From Piezodorus guildinii (taxonomy: Eukaryota; Arthropoda; Insecta; Hemiptera; Pentatomidae), in the NCBI GenBank assembly GCA_023052935.1, contig CM041292.1:132508951-132572950 (forward strand): a stretch of DNA of 64,000 nucleotides. Reading direction: 5' to 3'. The notes below the pieces were generated by a model. It ran no database searches, was not told where the DNA came from, and saw nothing but the letters and a program-made list of their open reading frames with translations. A program made the position numbers and the translations under genes. This document shows, piece by piece, positions 29,723 through 41,570 of the stretch; the first letter of the stretch is position 1; each line of letters opens with the position of its first letter.

Positions 29723-30816
29723 GTATTTCTTAAGTGAATCAGAGCGAAAAAGAATTATCAAGATAAATTATAGCTATTATTAAGAAATAAATTCAGTACA
29801 TTAATTTGACTTAAATTTCCTAGATCTATCCTAAAAATAATGCATAGGGGAGTATATGATAATAAAAAAAAATCTTCCACCAAAATACTTATATGCCAAT
29901 ATTACTTATATAATAATTACTTATTTATATCCAAAATATTAATATGCCAGGCTATATATATCTTATTAGTTATAAATATATGAGAATCACGAGGCTGTTT
30001 CACAATATAAGTAACAATCATCGGATCCTCCTATACTGTTCGCAGCGACACTTTCCTCAATGTGCCTGCCATAAGGTAATGACATCCATTAGAGAGAGGA
30101 AGCCCAGGGGCACCACAGCTATCTTCAATATTACTCCTCACACAGAAAGTAATTTACTAAATGCTTCATTTCGTCAAATTGATAAAGATAATTAACCCAG
30201 GTTAATATTGTCAACAATAAGGTGCTCTCAAAGCAACCGAAAATATAGCCGCATTTAAATTAATCAAGAACAAAGAATTTCTATGAAATTGCCTGAATTG
30301 AACATAAAGGTATGTTGTTTCCTTATTACGTAGTAGAAATGATCAGAATCACATGATAGGAACATTTTAAAATGCAAATCTTCATGAAGATATCGAATTA
30401 GAATTTAATTATCTTCTAACATGTACAATGAAATGCCAAATAATTGACATCCACAGTGTTAAAGAATGCATAATTTAAAAGCGTTCAATTGACTTGCCTC
30501 ATTTGATCATTTTTTATCCTCTTGATTTGTATTAGAAGTTTTGTTTCCGAAAGGATTGGATTAGATCAGATTTTTAATCATATTATGGTATTTTTTGCAA
30601 GCAGCCCACTCAAAATGATACGAAACAGAAGTTTTCAGCGTCTATTTTGTGTACTTATTAATTACACAATGCTGTATTTATTAAAATTTTGATCGATGTT
30701 TTGAACTTAAATGGTGTTTTCAACATATTTTTCCATGGTGAATTTTATATAAGAGTCAGTTTTTCTCTATCACGTACAGATTTTCCACAAAATCTGTCAA
30801 CTCAGATGAGCCACGA
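29718..30816. other. AT-rich DNA, nothing recognised
   Basis: One open frame of 83 codons (29944-30195) has no recognisable motif and is probably chance. Confidence 0.45.
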
Positions 30817-31745
30817 GATCATAGTATATATATCATAGTGGCTGCAGAATTTTCTTTTTCTCGACTTCCTGGTTGTTCTTTTACCTTCAGAGTCCCTTTT
30901 TAGGTTCCAACAGTAATCAGCCATCATGGCGGCATTCCATTTCCCCTGGTATCGCTGCTCCATCACTTTTATGTCCTGGTGGAACCTTTCATCTTGTTCT
31001 TCACTATAATCCCCTAAATTTTGGGGGAAATAATCTATGTGCGAATGAGGGAAATGAACCTTCACGCTCATTAGGCAGCCAAGATTTTGGAAAGCTTTTC
31101 ACCAAATTCCGGTGATTGGGGTCCTTGTTGTTGCCTAGGAAACCTTACACCACAGCCTTAAAGCTTGACCAGGCTTCCTTTTCCAGGGAATTCATGGTGT
31201 TCTCAAACTCACGGTCTTTAAAAAGCTGGCGGATTTGGGGGCCAACAAATATACTCGCTTTTTTTTTTTTAATTTACTTTGGGAAACTTATTTTCTAAAT
31301 ACTGAAAACAAGAGTCTTTGTGATTCAGAACTTTGATAAACTGCTTCATAAGCCCGAGTTTGATATGTAATGGTGGAAGCAATACACTTTTAGGGTCCAA
31401 CATAGGTGGATTTATCACGTTTTTTGAGCCAGGTTTTAACTCTGTTCTTGGGGGCCAATCTTTAATGTCCAGTGCTTTGCTCTGGCCCTACTATCCCACT
31501 CACTTAGAAAACAAGGCATCTTAGTGAATACAGCCTGCATGCCTAGTAACAGGCCAATGACCTTGAAATCTCCGCACACCATCCATTTGTGAGTGCTGTA
31601 TTCAATGTTTTCTAATACAATTTTCAGGTTTTGATAAGTTTCTTTCAATTGCACAGAATGAAGTATAGGTATAGATGAATATATATTCCCATTATGAAGG
31701 AGGACTCCTTTTAAATTAGCCTTAGAAGCATCTATAAAAGGGGCC
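30817..31745 (-). pseudogene. Decayed copy of a multi-copy arthropod gene family
   Basis: Fragments in several frames follow each other in the expected order. First WMVCGDFKVIGLLLGMQ and PCFLSEWDSRARAKHW (31436-31654). Then FENTMNSLEKEAWSSFKAV and FLGNNK (about 31130-31260). Finally SVKVHFPHSHIDYFPQNLGD, DERFHQDIKVMEQRYQGKWN and ADYCW (30802-31071). From memory, the last two blocks are hallmarks of an uncharacterised protein family repeated many times in arthropod genomes. At least three frame changes and an internal T-run show it is not functional. The function of intact members is unknown to me. Confidence 0.7.
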
Positions 31746-34124
31746 TCTTACATCTTGCATATACAATCGTGTAGCAGAGAAACTTAGTGTGATAGGAATA
31801 TAACTCAAACAGATTTGAACTTAGTATGGCAAAAAAAATGTAGAAAAATGCATCAGAAATCAAACATAGAATTTCATGCAGCATTGTGTTATTTTCGATG
31901 AATATATGTATTTTCAAAAAAAAGGTCTGTTTCCTCGTGTCACTGAACTGCTATCTCTAGAAACTTTATTAAAAATATATACTGATATGAGAAGAAAAAA
32001 AAAATGTTTTGGTTAACAGCTCATACAGTGTCGACTAAGAAGCATATTGTTTTAAATAAATAGGTATCTTTGGAGGAAAGGGGGGGTGTCTGTTGCGTTT
32101 TCCTTCAAATTTGGTATTCGTAAACTTGTTTCTAAAGATTTTAATCTATATCTTAGGGCAATAATAATAAATTGTATCTAGGTGGATTCTGAAACCTTTG
32201 TAACTAGCATCTAACACAGAAACCCAATCAAGAAGAAACAGGAATTTGAGCTCTGTTAGTATGTAGCGGATACTTCACGCGCTCACTAAACAGGTAGCGG
32301 CGCCCACTTAAGTCGTGCCCGAATATTGATGTATTATTTAAAGATACTGTTATATTGTGACTTGTCCATTGTCATTGAAAATATCATTGCTCATGTTACA
32401 GATTTATGAGAATAAATAAACCACTCGAATTAATTTGAACTAGGGCAAAACACTAGTTTGCTAGAGAAGCTCTCGCCATCAACTATTAACATTGTGGGCT
32501 AACATCCCCAAGAGTTAGCTCAACGTTTCAAATACCAACCTGCTTCTACCAGGTGGTACCTCCCTAGATCAGAGTGTCTCTGCTTTGTATCATACAAGTG
32601 GTATATCTTTATTTTTTCCCTTCATCTAACTTCTCTCCTATATTCTTTCTGTCCCCCTCATAGGATGGGGCTTCTACCCATGTGCACATATAAGTTATCC
32701 TATCGGCTGCTGTTGAGCTTCTACCTCACGGGGCGTTTCCTTCCTAACCAGTCCTCTCTGCTTATTGATAGGTGCGAGTTCACCCCCTACCAAGCAGGAT
32801 AACCTCAGACCTGGTGGTGCGATACGTGCTTTACCACGGCGGGCACCAACCTCCATTTCTCTTTCCTTATACTGAACATGCATTGAGGCCTTCTGTGACC
32901 CTATCTCACCTGTATTAATAACATACCTCAACAAGTAAAAACAGCCAAAACAATAAAATTTAATAAGCAATAAAAAGTTTCAAAACCAAAATGACGCAAT
33001 TAATAAATACAATTTCAACCCTCTATATTAAAAAAATCATTTAATGCCAACCAAACTCGAAACATCGCCTATACGATTGATTGAAATAGTTAACAACCCG
33101 CAAATAAAACCTGTAATTTTGATAATAAATAATTAAACAATGAGAAACTAATCCCAAAATTTAAAAGAATAAAATAAAAAATAATCAATATACAATCAAG
33201 TAAATTCACAGAATAAAAATTTCATAAACCACTATATCTATAACCATGTTCTTGCTTTGAAGATATATTAAACCATATTAACAACATCAAACTAAAGAAA
33301 AGAAACAGAAATTTTGCCTCAACAGCTGCTAATAACTTATAAACTTCGTTTGAAAACTTGCATTCTATTAGTTAATGCAACGTAAGGATGCTCTTTGTCA
33401 AACTAAAGCCAGCCCAACGCAGTACTATCACGTAGTGCTTCATTTCAAAGAAGGGCTTGTATTGAGTTATATCAATTACTACACCCCTATCCATCAAGAT
33501 TGACATATTCGTCGAGGGCTATGACATTCTATTAGGAGTCGTAAGATGCGGGCCGATTGTTGTAGCGCATAGGCTCAGGATACAGGAGCGAGCTGAATGT
33601 ATTAGCTGGCACAATGGCTGCGACCGACAGTGATTGATCTGGCACCAGCCTTCCGTGAATCCTTAATCAGTCGGCCAATAATGACCAAGAATTAATATAA
33701 CCTTGTCACCCTCTGTGAACCAGCCAGCGATCGTGTGCTGTCCTTTGACAAATTGAAATTAAAAATCTATGATACGAAGCTTTTAAATTTTAATCAGAAG
33801 ATTTGTTTTCTTTTATTTTATTTTAGTTATAATTGGGGATTTAATGAACTAACCAATATAATTTAGCCCGATTTCCGAGTGGATGTTATTTTTCGTCGCC
33901 ATTGGTTATTTGTTTATGTTACTACAGACCAAAATGCAACTTTTATACCAATATTCAGCCTAACTTAACTAGAAAAACGTACATTTATAGGTTTAAAAGA
34001 TACATGCAGCTGTTACGCTACAGTTTGTAAAGAAAAAGAATTTGGTTCGCTCAACACACGTATTTCACTTATCTCCGTTGTAAAAATCAATTTATGAACT
34101 TTTAAATTCACTTATGCTTATTAA
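31746..34124. other. Noncoding DNA, nothing recognised
   Basis: Mixed composition, with some lines near 45% GC (32,700-32,830; 33,520-33,740). No coding signal or repeat match was found. Confidence 0.45.
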
Positions 34125-34215
34125 ATTCTCTGCTAAATGGCTAATCGGACGATGATACAGTGGGAGTCCTAAATTTTACCTATAAAGGTTTAATTAGGAT
34201 TGGGATCAACTATAA
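34125..34215 (-). repeat. SINE-1 body fragment
   Basis: GGCTAATCGGACGATGATAC and GTGGGAGTCCTAAATTTTAC match the SINE-1 body at 56.6 kb. Truncated at both ends. Confidence 0.6.
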
Positions 34216-35044
34216 CAACTATAATCAACTATCATTACTACTAGAACTAGGTAAAAATTAAATATTAAAGAAAACTAATAACACTAAATGATCTCACTTC
34301 GATTCAGTAAACTGTAGAAACATTCCGAGTTCTAGCATAATGGTATTTATAACTTTTATTTTTTTGTCAACACCCCATAAGTTGAAAATCAAGAGAAAAA
34401 AATATAGATTTGGGAACCTATTAAAACTGAAATTTTTGAAAATCATTTCAGCTGACAAGTTACAGAAATTTAAAAACTCATAATTTTTAAGTTATCAAGA
34501 TGGAAATTCTATTCTAGGAAATTAGTTTAGAAAATTTAAGATTTTGCCTTCTAACCTCTTCTACATCTCAATTTAAATCGGGTAAAATGTATGAATCTCT
34601 TAGCGGTATTTAAATTATTATGAAACAATCTTTGATAATTATTGAAGTGAAAACCCTTTAACTTTTTTTCCACTGTATTAAATTTTATTTAAAAAAGACA
34701 CTGTCAAGCGGAATTAATCTTGACCAACAAAGGTCTAGAAATTCACGGGCTACTACTTCGGCTTTAGTGGTCGATAAAAACTCCTCAATCTATTTTTAGT
34801 GGAAGGCGGAAATAATATATTATCTATTCATGCCCTTACGTTGAATTACATGCAAGAAGTATAAATAATGTTGTCCTATAAAGGTGAAGAGAACATATTG
34901 ATTCTAAAAGAGAAAATTTCTTAAAAACAAGGTATTTATAGCTTAAACATAAATGGAAATTCGTTAGTGAGTTGCCGATTATCCGAAAATCTTTAAATTC
35001 ATCTTAAAATAAAAATTGGCCTGTTGCAATAAGTTTTTTTTTTC
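34216..35044. other. AT-rich DNA, nothing recognised
   Basis: No gene or repeat identified. Confidence 0.45.
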
Positions 35045-35890
35045 TTTCACACGTTTTAGGGTCCCCTGAGTCTAAATATCCAAGTCCTGGAAAAAAGTGT
35101 CTGTGTGATAACTCCCGGGCAGAAACGATAAGTCCTATGAAACTGAAATTTCATATTTAGGACAACTATACGCCCGAGATGTTACATAATCTATTTTATC
35201 AGAGTCAGCTGACCGAAAGATCTAAATTATTCAATACTATGCATTTTGCACCTTTTTAAGATTTTCTCAAAAACGCTTCTAACGATTCTGATTAAACTCC
35301 ATATATCGATGTAAAATTTGATGGGCTTTAATTTCATGTAGGTTCCATTCTGATTGAAATAGTATGACTGGGCCTAAATGCCGATATTTTCTTCCTCTAA
35401 AGTACATTTAATTTTTTAGATACTCAAAAAATAACAATATAATCTTCTTATTAACGATAAGAAACATGTAAATATATAAGTTGAACGAATTCTATCTCTA
35501 ACTAAAGGAGAAAACTGCAAACATATTTGTTTAATGCAATTTTTCGTTTTTGAACGTACGAACAGTGATATAGATGTGTAATATACTGTTGGTAAGCTGA
35601 AGATTTTAGAAAAACTATTATCTCATACCCAAGCTTGTAAAAGTTAATAAAGATGGAAGAAAAACCGATAAAACTAACTTATTATTATTTCAGATAATAA
35701 TATAATAATTTGTTTAATAAAACATGTTTCTATAGAAATTCAATTTAATTAATTCTTTATTAGTTTTACTCGTTTTGTTCTTTAACTGTATTTGAAAATT
35801 CTTTGATCGATTTTAAAAACGGAGTGAAAGTCGTGTGTTGTCTGCAACAGATTTTTTTTTCAACAATCATCATAATGCGCACACAAACAT
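35045..35890 (+). repeat. Dispersed repeat family X, partial copy
   Basis: CACGTTTTAGGGTCCCCTGA through AACTCCCGGGC and CCTATGAAACTGAAATTTCA to GAGTGAAAGTCGTGTGTTG aligns over its length with 47748-48555. It lacks the left end. Confidence 0.7.
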
Positions 35891-36867
35891 GACAGGCTCT
35901 AGTAGGAATCTTGTGTTTATCTAAATCTTATATATATAAACACAAGATGATCATTAAGATATAGTGAACCAATACTTTAAATCTTTGGCTTTATATACGA
36001 GTGACCAGATTTGAAACGCGTATTTTCACTGAACCCCTTTAAAAGCGTTTACTAACCGGCTATGATAAAATTCATAAACAAAAAGACAAGTTTCTTTACA
36101 TTTTAAGAATTTTTGCATTAGCCAGCTTTGCGTCCTTTCAGTGGTTCTCATTTAGGACAACTATGAATGATGTTAGGAATGATAAACATTTGAAAACAGA
36201 TCAATTTCTTCAACAAAATTACTTAATACAGCCTAACATTGGGGCAGGTTATTCAGGTGTGCTATGATTAATGTTGGTGATCCGGAAACACCTTTGTTCT
36301 AACATAGGAATACCTAATAATGTAAATCTACTTGTTTGATATTCATTCAGTCTCTCGAAGCGAAGTGAGAAGCTGTTTGAATAAAAATAATCCTAGAAAC
36401 CCGAGATCACTGCTCAGAGTCACGTACGATCACCATCATGAACATACATGGCGAGAGCTCTCAACAATGGTAATATCTCATTTATTTTTCATTGAGGTAA
36501 TGTATGTTTGAAAAAACATTCCTTTTATTATTTTATTTATTTGGATTTCCTACATATTATCAGCTATTTTAAAATGTATCAATATAATAATAGAATGTTG
36601 TTTCAAGGACCACTATGTAATAAGTCCCTATATGTATGTGTGTATATATTACACAAAATACAAATAAATAGGGGTATATAACAAAAAATGTCCTTCTACT
36701 GCCCAAAGGTATTTTAAGGGAATACACATATAAAACAACACCTAATATTAAAGACTATTGATGTGACGAGTTTATACACTTAAAGTTGTAGATAAAACGG
36801 CAACTTTCCAAGGCGAAATGTAGCACTCCTGCTAATTCGATTCGTTGAAACATAAGATGTAACATCT
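35891..36867. other. AT-rich DNA, nothing recognised
   Basis: No gene or repeat identified. Confidence 0.45.
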
Positions 36868-36962
36868 ATCATATAATTTATTACTTTCACTTACCTATAT
36901 GAAATATATAGTAAAAGAAAGTATTGAGATCGTGAAAATTTTCGAATTCCATTTTTCAACGA
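36868..36962 (+). repeat. Repeat family X, left-end fragment
   Basis: TTATTACTTTCACTTAC and GATCGTGAAAATTTTCGAAT match the left end of the copy at 47.66 kb. Confidence 0.65.
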
Positions 36963-36982
36963 TGTATATGTAATACAATATG

Positions 36983-36988
<6 letters not shown>

Positions 36989-37046
<58 letters not shown>
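36989..37046. repeat. (TA)n microsatellite, target of Gypsy-1
   Basis: Together with 39600-39653 it forms one (TA)n array split by the Gypsy insertion, with TATA directly at both junctions. Confidence 0.85.
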
Positions 37047-37047
<1 letters not shown>

Positions 37048-37120
37048 CTTATGAGCTGGCCAATATAAAACTTAAAAAAAAGAAGAAAAAGGGGCACAAT
37101 AATAACTCACTTGATGGCTA
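37047..37120 (-). repeat. Gypsy-1 3' LTR remnant
   Basis: 74 bases identical to 39417-39490 of the 5' LTR. Confidence 0.85.
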
Positions 37121-38013
37121 TGGTCACGCGGGTGCATTTGTATCTGATGATACCCCGCCTTTAAGTCTAAGGTACTAAAAATGTTCGCACCCCCCAACCG
37201 ATCCAAAATGTCCTCGAAGCGCGGTATGGGATATTTTTCATCGACCGTGTTCTCGTTAAGCTTCCGGTAGTCTATGACCACGCGATATTTCTCCCTCGTG
37301 TCCCCCGGCGCACACTTTTTCTTCACGGCCCACAACGGACTATTATATGGCGAAGTGCTGTCCACTATAATACCCTGCCTTCGTAACTCCTCTAGCTCCT
37401 CCCGAATATGCCTGCGTAGAGCCTGCGGGTACCTCCGTTCTTTAACGTAAGTGACGCGCTCTTGCTTAAGGGGAATTTCATGCACCGTCCTCCCAGTTGT
37501 GCCAAGAACATCTCCCTCCTTAAAAAAGATGTCGTCAAATTCCTCTAGAACCGACGCCCTCCAATCCTCCATCTGATTAACCGCCCCTATGCGCGTTTTA
37601 CCATCTCCCGCTGTGCGGGTACAGGCGTATTGTTTCCCCCCAATTTTAATGTCCCACTGACCACCCCGATTACGGATCCGCGCACCCACCACGCCTAGCA
37701 AGTCGTTCCCTATAATGACTCGATAATCCCGCGGCATCCTAGTGACTACGTGGACTGATAACCCGCCACTTTGTTCCCCCCAGGTATGCAAACCCATCTC
37801 GGTTTCTCCCTCTACACTGCAGGGCCCCCCTAGGGTGATTAATTGACATTGGCATACCTGAACCTGGAGTGCCCTCTCTCCGTCGCTCCACTTCTCTAAC
37901 GCCTCTCTACAGGCGATGGTGCACGAGCTCCCAGTGTCCACCAGGCATGCGACTCCCTCCACGTTGATAATAGGCAGACCGCCGCTCCCGCCTCTCGCAT
38001 GATAACTCACCAA
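37121..38013 (-). pseudogene. Gypsy-1 protease and truncated reverse transcriptase
   Basis: The retropepsin active site is ACLVDTGSSCTIA (near 37,920-37,960). The linker EIPLKQERVTYVKERRYP leads into the fingers and palm: YNSPLWAVKKK, YRVVIDYRKLNENT, YPIPRFEDILDRL and FSTLDLKAGYHQIQM. The latter contains the first catalytic Asp. The frame then runs into LTR sequence after MHPRD, so the YxDD motif and everything downstream are missing. The product could not be active. Confidence 0.9.
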
Positions 38014-38043
38014 TGTGCGGCTGCCACTCTGCTGGTACGCTCC

Positions 38044-39266
38044 TCAAAGTTCTTCCCGGGCAGACTGCGCCGACGCTTCCTGTCGCCTCCACGCGCTCTT
38101 CCTGCTTCGCTGACCGCCTCCTCGAACAGGGACATCTGTATCCGTCTCTGTGTCTGCCGTCTCGGATCCTCTAGACGATCCACTCGCTGATCCGACTGAC
38201 CTTCTTATAAACCTTCTTGGACGAACGTCCTGCGCATTGATCTCCATCGGTTCTGGCTGGTGTGTATCCCGACGCCGGTACAAGTGGGGACAGTGTCTCG
38301 CCAGGTGTCCCTCCGTTCCGCATTCAAAGCATCGAGTGCGCGGACACTGGGCTACTAGGTGTCCTATCTTGCCACACCCATGGCACTTACGATCCTCCCG
38401 CCGTCCATTGTTTCGTGGTCTCGCCTGACCTGACCGGCGCTCTCCTTGCTGGGACGGTCTCTCCTAACTTCCCGGTACTCCTTTTCTCTTCTTCTCCATG
38501 GCTGAGCGCTCCTTGGTTGGTTGTACGCAACTCTCGTCCATCCTGACTCCTCTATCTCCATTCGGGATTCCTCCTCTCTGGCACTGGCGTCCATCATTTC
38601 CTGCGCACAGTCGATGAACGTTGAACGCCTGTTTCTTTCGCCAGCTGCACCTTCAACATTATCGCCAGGAAATCCATTCTGAAGTGGACCTCCTCGACAC
38701 TAGCAGTCTCTCTCATTTTTTCGGTTATGCGGTTGAACTTCGTAAGCAGTTCTCCCGCATACTGGCCATTAGACTGACGCGGCTTTTTTGACTCTCTAAG
38801 CATGTGGAACGCATCTTCTTCAGGGGCCCATCTTCCCCCTCCATACGCCTTCTTCAATCGTTCCTTGACGATATCCCAGGGTGTCTCTTCATCCCCCTGG
38901 ATATGATTCAGGATGTTCCTCCTGACCCTGCAGACCACCGCAGCCTTCAATGCTGCAGCATCCTCCCCATCTAACAAGTTCTCAGACATTTTAGAGATGA
39001 TTCTGGCCATCAGACGATCGCCCCCTTTTAAAAAAATGATTCAGCTCACCAATCTCCCCGGTGAATCTGTCGAGGTCGGATATGGCTTTTCTCAGCTCCT
39101 GGGCCGTGGCGGTTTGGACTTTTATCCATTCTAATGTCGTTCTGTGCGCCTGCGCCAACGAAACTTCCGGAAGTGGCGGAAGTACATTTGCCGCCGCCGG
39201 TGCTGGTTCGGTTGGTGGTACGTTCAGTACTGCCGGTCTTAACACAACATTTTCCGCCATGATCAC
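38044..39266 (-). pseudogene. Gypsy-1 gag
   Basis: Overlapping frames encode a capsid-like region (LNHIQGDEETPWDIVKERL, LTKFNRITEKMRETAS) and two CCHC zinc knuckles at about 38,300-38,370 (CHGCGKIGHLVAQC and CFECGTEGHLARHC). A basic, Ser-rich tail follows. At least two frame changes (near 39,000 and 38,600) split it. The N-terminal start lies near 39,260 (MAENVVLRP). Confidence 0.8.
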
Positions 39267-39399
39267 TATTTATACCAATTTTAACGGAGAGAGAGAAAGA
39301 GAGAAAAGGGGAAAAAAAAAAAATTAAATAACAATAAAGCTGAAGATTTCCAGACGCGGAAAATAATAATAGAAAGGAAAAAAATGTACTGTCTAAAGG

Positions 39400-39417
39400 T
39401 CCCGGGTTTCGGCACCA
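39400..39417 (-). other. Gypsy-1 primer-binding site
   Basis: TGGTGCCGAAACCCGGGA directly follows the 5' LTR. It begins TGG, as expected for a complement of a tRNA 3' CCA end. The tRNA was not identified. Confidence 0.6.
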
Positions 39418-39597
39418 CTTATGAGCTGGCCAATATAAAACTTAAAAAAAAGAAGAAAAAGGGGCACAATAATAACTCACTTGATGGCTAGTTAAACACT
39501 GATTTATTGATACATGTAATCCTCTATGTATACATTCAAGGTGTTTACATCCAGTGAGTTGGAATTAAGGCTGATACTCCACCTTATCAGACCTTAA

Positions 39598-39599
<2 letters not shown>
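39417..39599 (-). repeat. Gypsy-1 5' LTR
   Basis: 183 bp, bounded by the primer-binding site and the (TA)n target. It starts AGTTAAGG in element orientation. Confidence 0.75.

Positions 39600-39653
<54 letters not shown>
39600..39653. repeat. (TA)n microsatellite
   Basis: Right half of the split array. Confidence 0.95.
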
Positions 39654-39656
<3 letters not shown>

Positions 39657-41558
39657 TTTTTAAATATTAAAAAAAATTAAGCAATTAATTATATATATTA
39701 CAAAATATATATTTTGTGAAGAATGCAATCATAGCCATGAAAATAATTATGTGAACTCGGGAGACTTTCCTTTTGTTTTCACAGGACATTCTCAATTTGG
39801 CATATCTTCATTAATAACTGTCCTGTCATCTTTGCTTATATTACTAGTTTATCTAATGAATACATTTATATTATGTATTAAATATACTCCTGTAATGTTT
39901 TCAAGCGATTTTAGAATCTAAAGAAAACTGAATATAGTTTTTATTTTTATTTTTCTAAACTATTGGCAATATGGAGTTCAGCAGTAGTAACTCGACGATT
40001 AGCTAATATTCAAATTAATTTGCACATTCAAAGCTTGGGTAGCTTCCTTCTTTAGTTGGTATTCCTTGAACTGGGCTTCTTACTCTTCGGGCTCTAATGT
40101 TTAAGTTCGCTGGATCTAAGCCGTCCTCCATTAATAAATTCCTTACACCAAGGAAATTTACTTTCATTCACTATCCGGCGAAATTCTTACAGGACAAATG
40201 TTTTTCTGATTACCGTTACCTAACCGCCTCAAATACACTGCAGGTCGTGTAAATACTCAGCAGTTTTATAACACTGCAAGTTGGGGATCAATATCCATTC
40301 AGAAGCTATGAAGTTCAGCTCGGAACCCCCCATGCCCTGTTAGGGATTGTGCTATCCAACAGTCCGGGACGACATGATTTGCAAGGAGGCGGGATTGTAC
40401 AGAGGGGAAGATTTTCTTAGAGTACTCCATGGCTTAGAGACTTTTTTTAGGATAGTGATACATCGCTGTCTCCATTCCACAATGGCATCTGCCCAAATTT
40501 TCTACTTCCATTGATTAGAAACTTCCACAATCTTCGTTCAAAACTTTTTCTTGCCAAGCATTCTTACATCATCATTTATAAACATCTTTACGCAGGAGAA
40601 GATTGACAGGTATCGCGAGGACCTGTACCGCTTCAGGTAAAGTTAATCTGTGTATGTATATACCCTTGTGACACTCAACAGTGCTATTCTTTATATCAAA
40701 GTCAACTTTTTTTATTTTATTATTTTTTTTTATTATAACTCAAGGGTCTTTCAGGTAATTTTAATAACTTATACAATTAATTTTTAAGCCTTACAGCATA
40801 AGACCATGGATTGTATTTGCATATTTTTTTCTATCTCGCTTCAGTAGTACTTTAACGCATTTGAGACGACGATTTTTTTCGAACACGATCTCAAGGAGCT
40901 GATTTTTTTCTTTGTAAGAAAGGATTCAGATAATTTTTTAGACCAATGCGAACTTTTGTTTTTCTGTACTTTACACTACTATAGTACGGCTAGTTTACTC
41001 AGAATAACTGATGATTGAACATTATTGATATTATGTGTGCAATCGGTCTCGAATGGGTTAAAGTATTAAGAAATATTAACATTAAAGTATTATTAAATTA
41101 TCATTAAATAGAAGAGACAACGAGATCGGCCTACATATAAATTTTATAAATTCCAAGTGGCGAAGACATATATCCAATGATATTTGGACGTGTTAGAAAT
41201 AAAATGTTTCCTGAAGGATGGCCTTCTCAAGTATTCCATGTTCATTTCAGAGGAGAAGAGGAAAGAGGGGGCTATACATGAATAGGAATCTATAGAGAGG
41301 ACCTTATCTATGTGAGAACAACGTGGCAGGAATATGGGCATTAGGGCCTCATGGCAATACCCCGGCCTATTCCTCACGTGGCGTCGATATAAACTTGTTT
41401 TTATAAGGCTTCAGCTCATCACGGCCAATCTCGGAGCTCTCTATCCTATACTAGCTCAGGATTTAACTTTTATACTAAGTTTATATGGAGCGGAGATAGC
41501 TTCAATTTTTAAAGAATAAATTTACTTTCAGGCTATCAAGGCCTACTTTTGAAAAATA
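39654..41558. other. Noncoding DNA, nothing recognised
   Basis: No coding region or repeat family identified. Confidence 0.45.
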
Positions 41559-41570
41559 TATAATTATTTT
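41559..41570. repeat. Target-site duplication of the Penelope pair, left
   Basis: TATAATTATTTT, identical to 44680-44691. Confidence 0.8.

Larger units (their letters stand above)
37047..39599 (-). mobile_element. Gypsy-type LTR retrotransposon 1, internally deleted
   Basis: On the minus strand the order is 5' LTR (39417-39599, AGTTAAGG...ATAAGT, 183 bp), primer-binding site, gag with two zinc knuckles, aspartic protease, start of reverse transcriptase, and then an abrupt jump into the last 74 bases of the 3' LTR (37047-37120). These are identical to 39417-39490. Most of reverse transcriptase, RNase H, integrase and part of the 3' LTR are missing. Identity of the LTR remnants suggests a young insertion. 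Flanking (TA)n fits a 4-bp TATA duplication. Confidence 0.88.

Noticed and set aside
32695..32970. Minus-strand 91-codon frame in a GC-richer patch
   Set aside because: No domain, no start context and no repeat family; too weak to call a gene.
37072..37097. C-terminal extension of the Gypsy-1 RT frame (SYYCAPFSSFF)
   Set aside because: It is translation of LTR sequence past the deletion junction, not reverse transcriptase.
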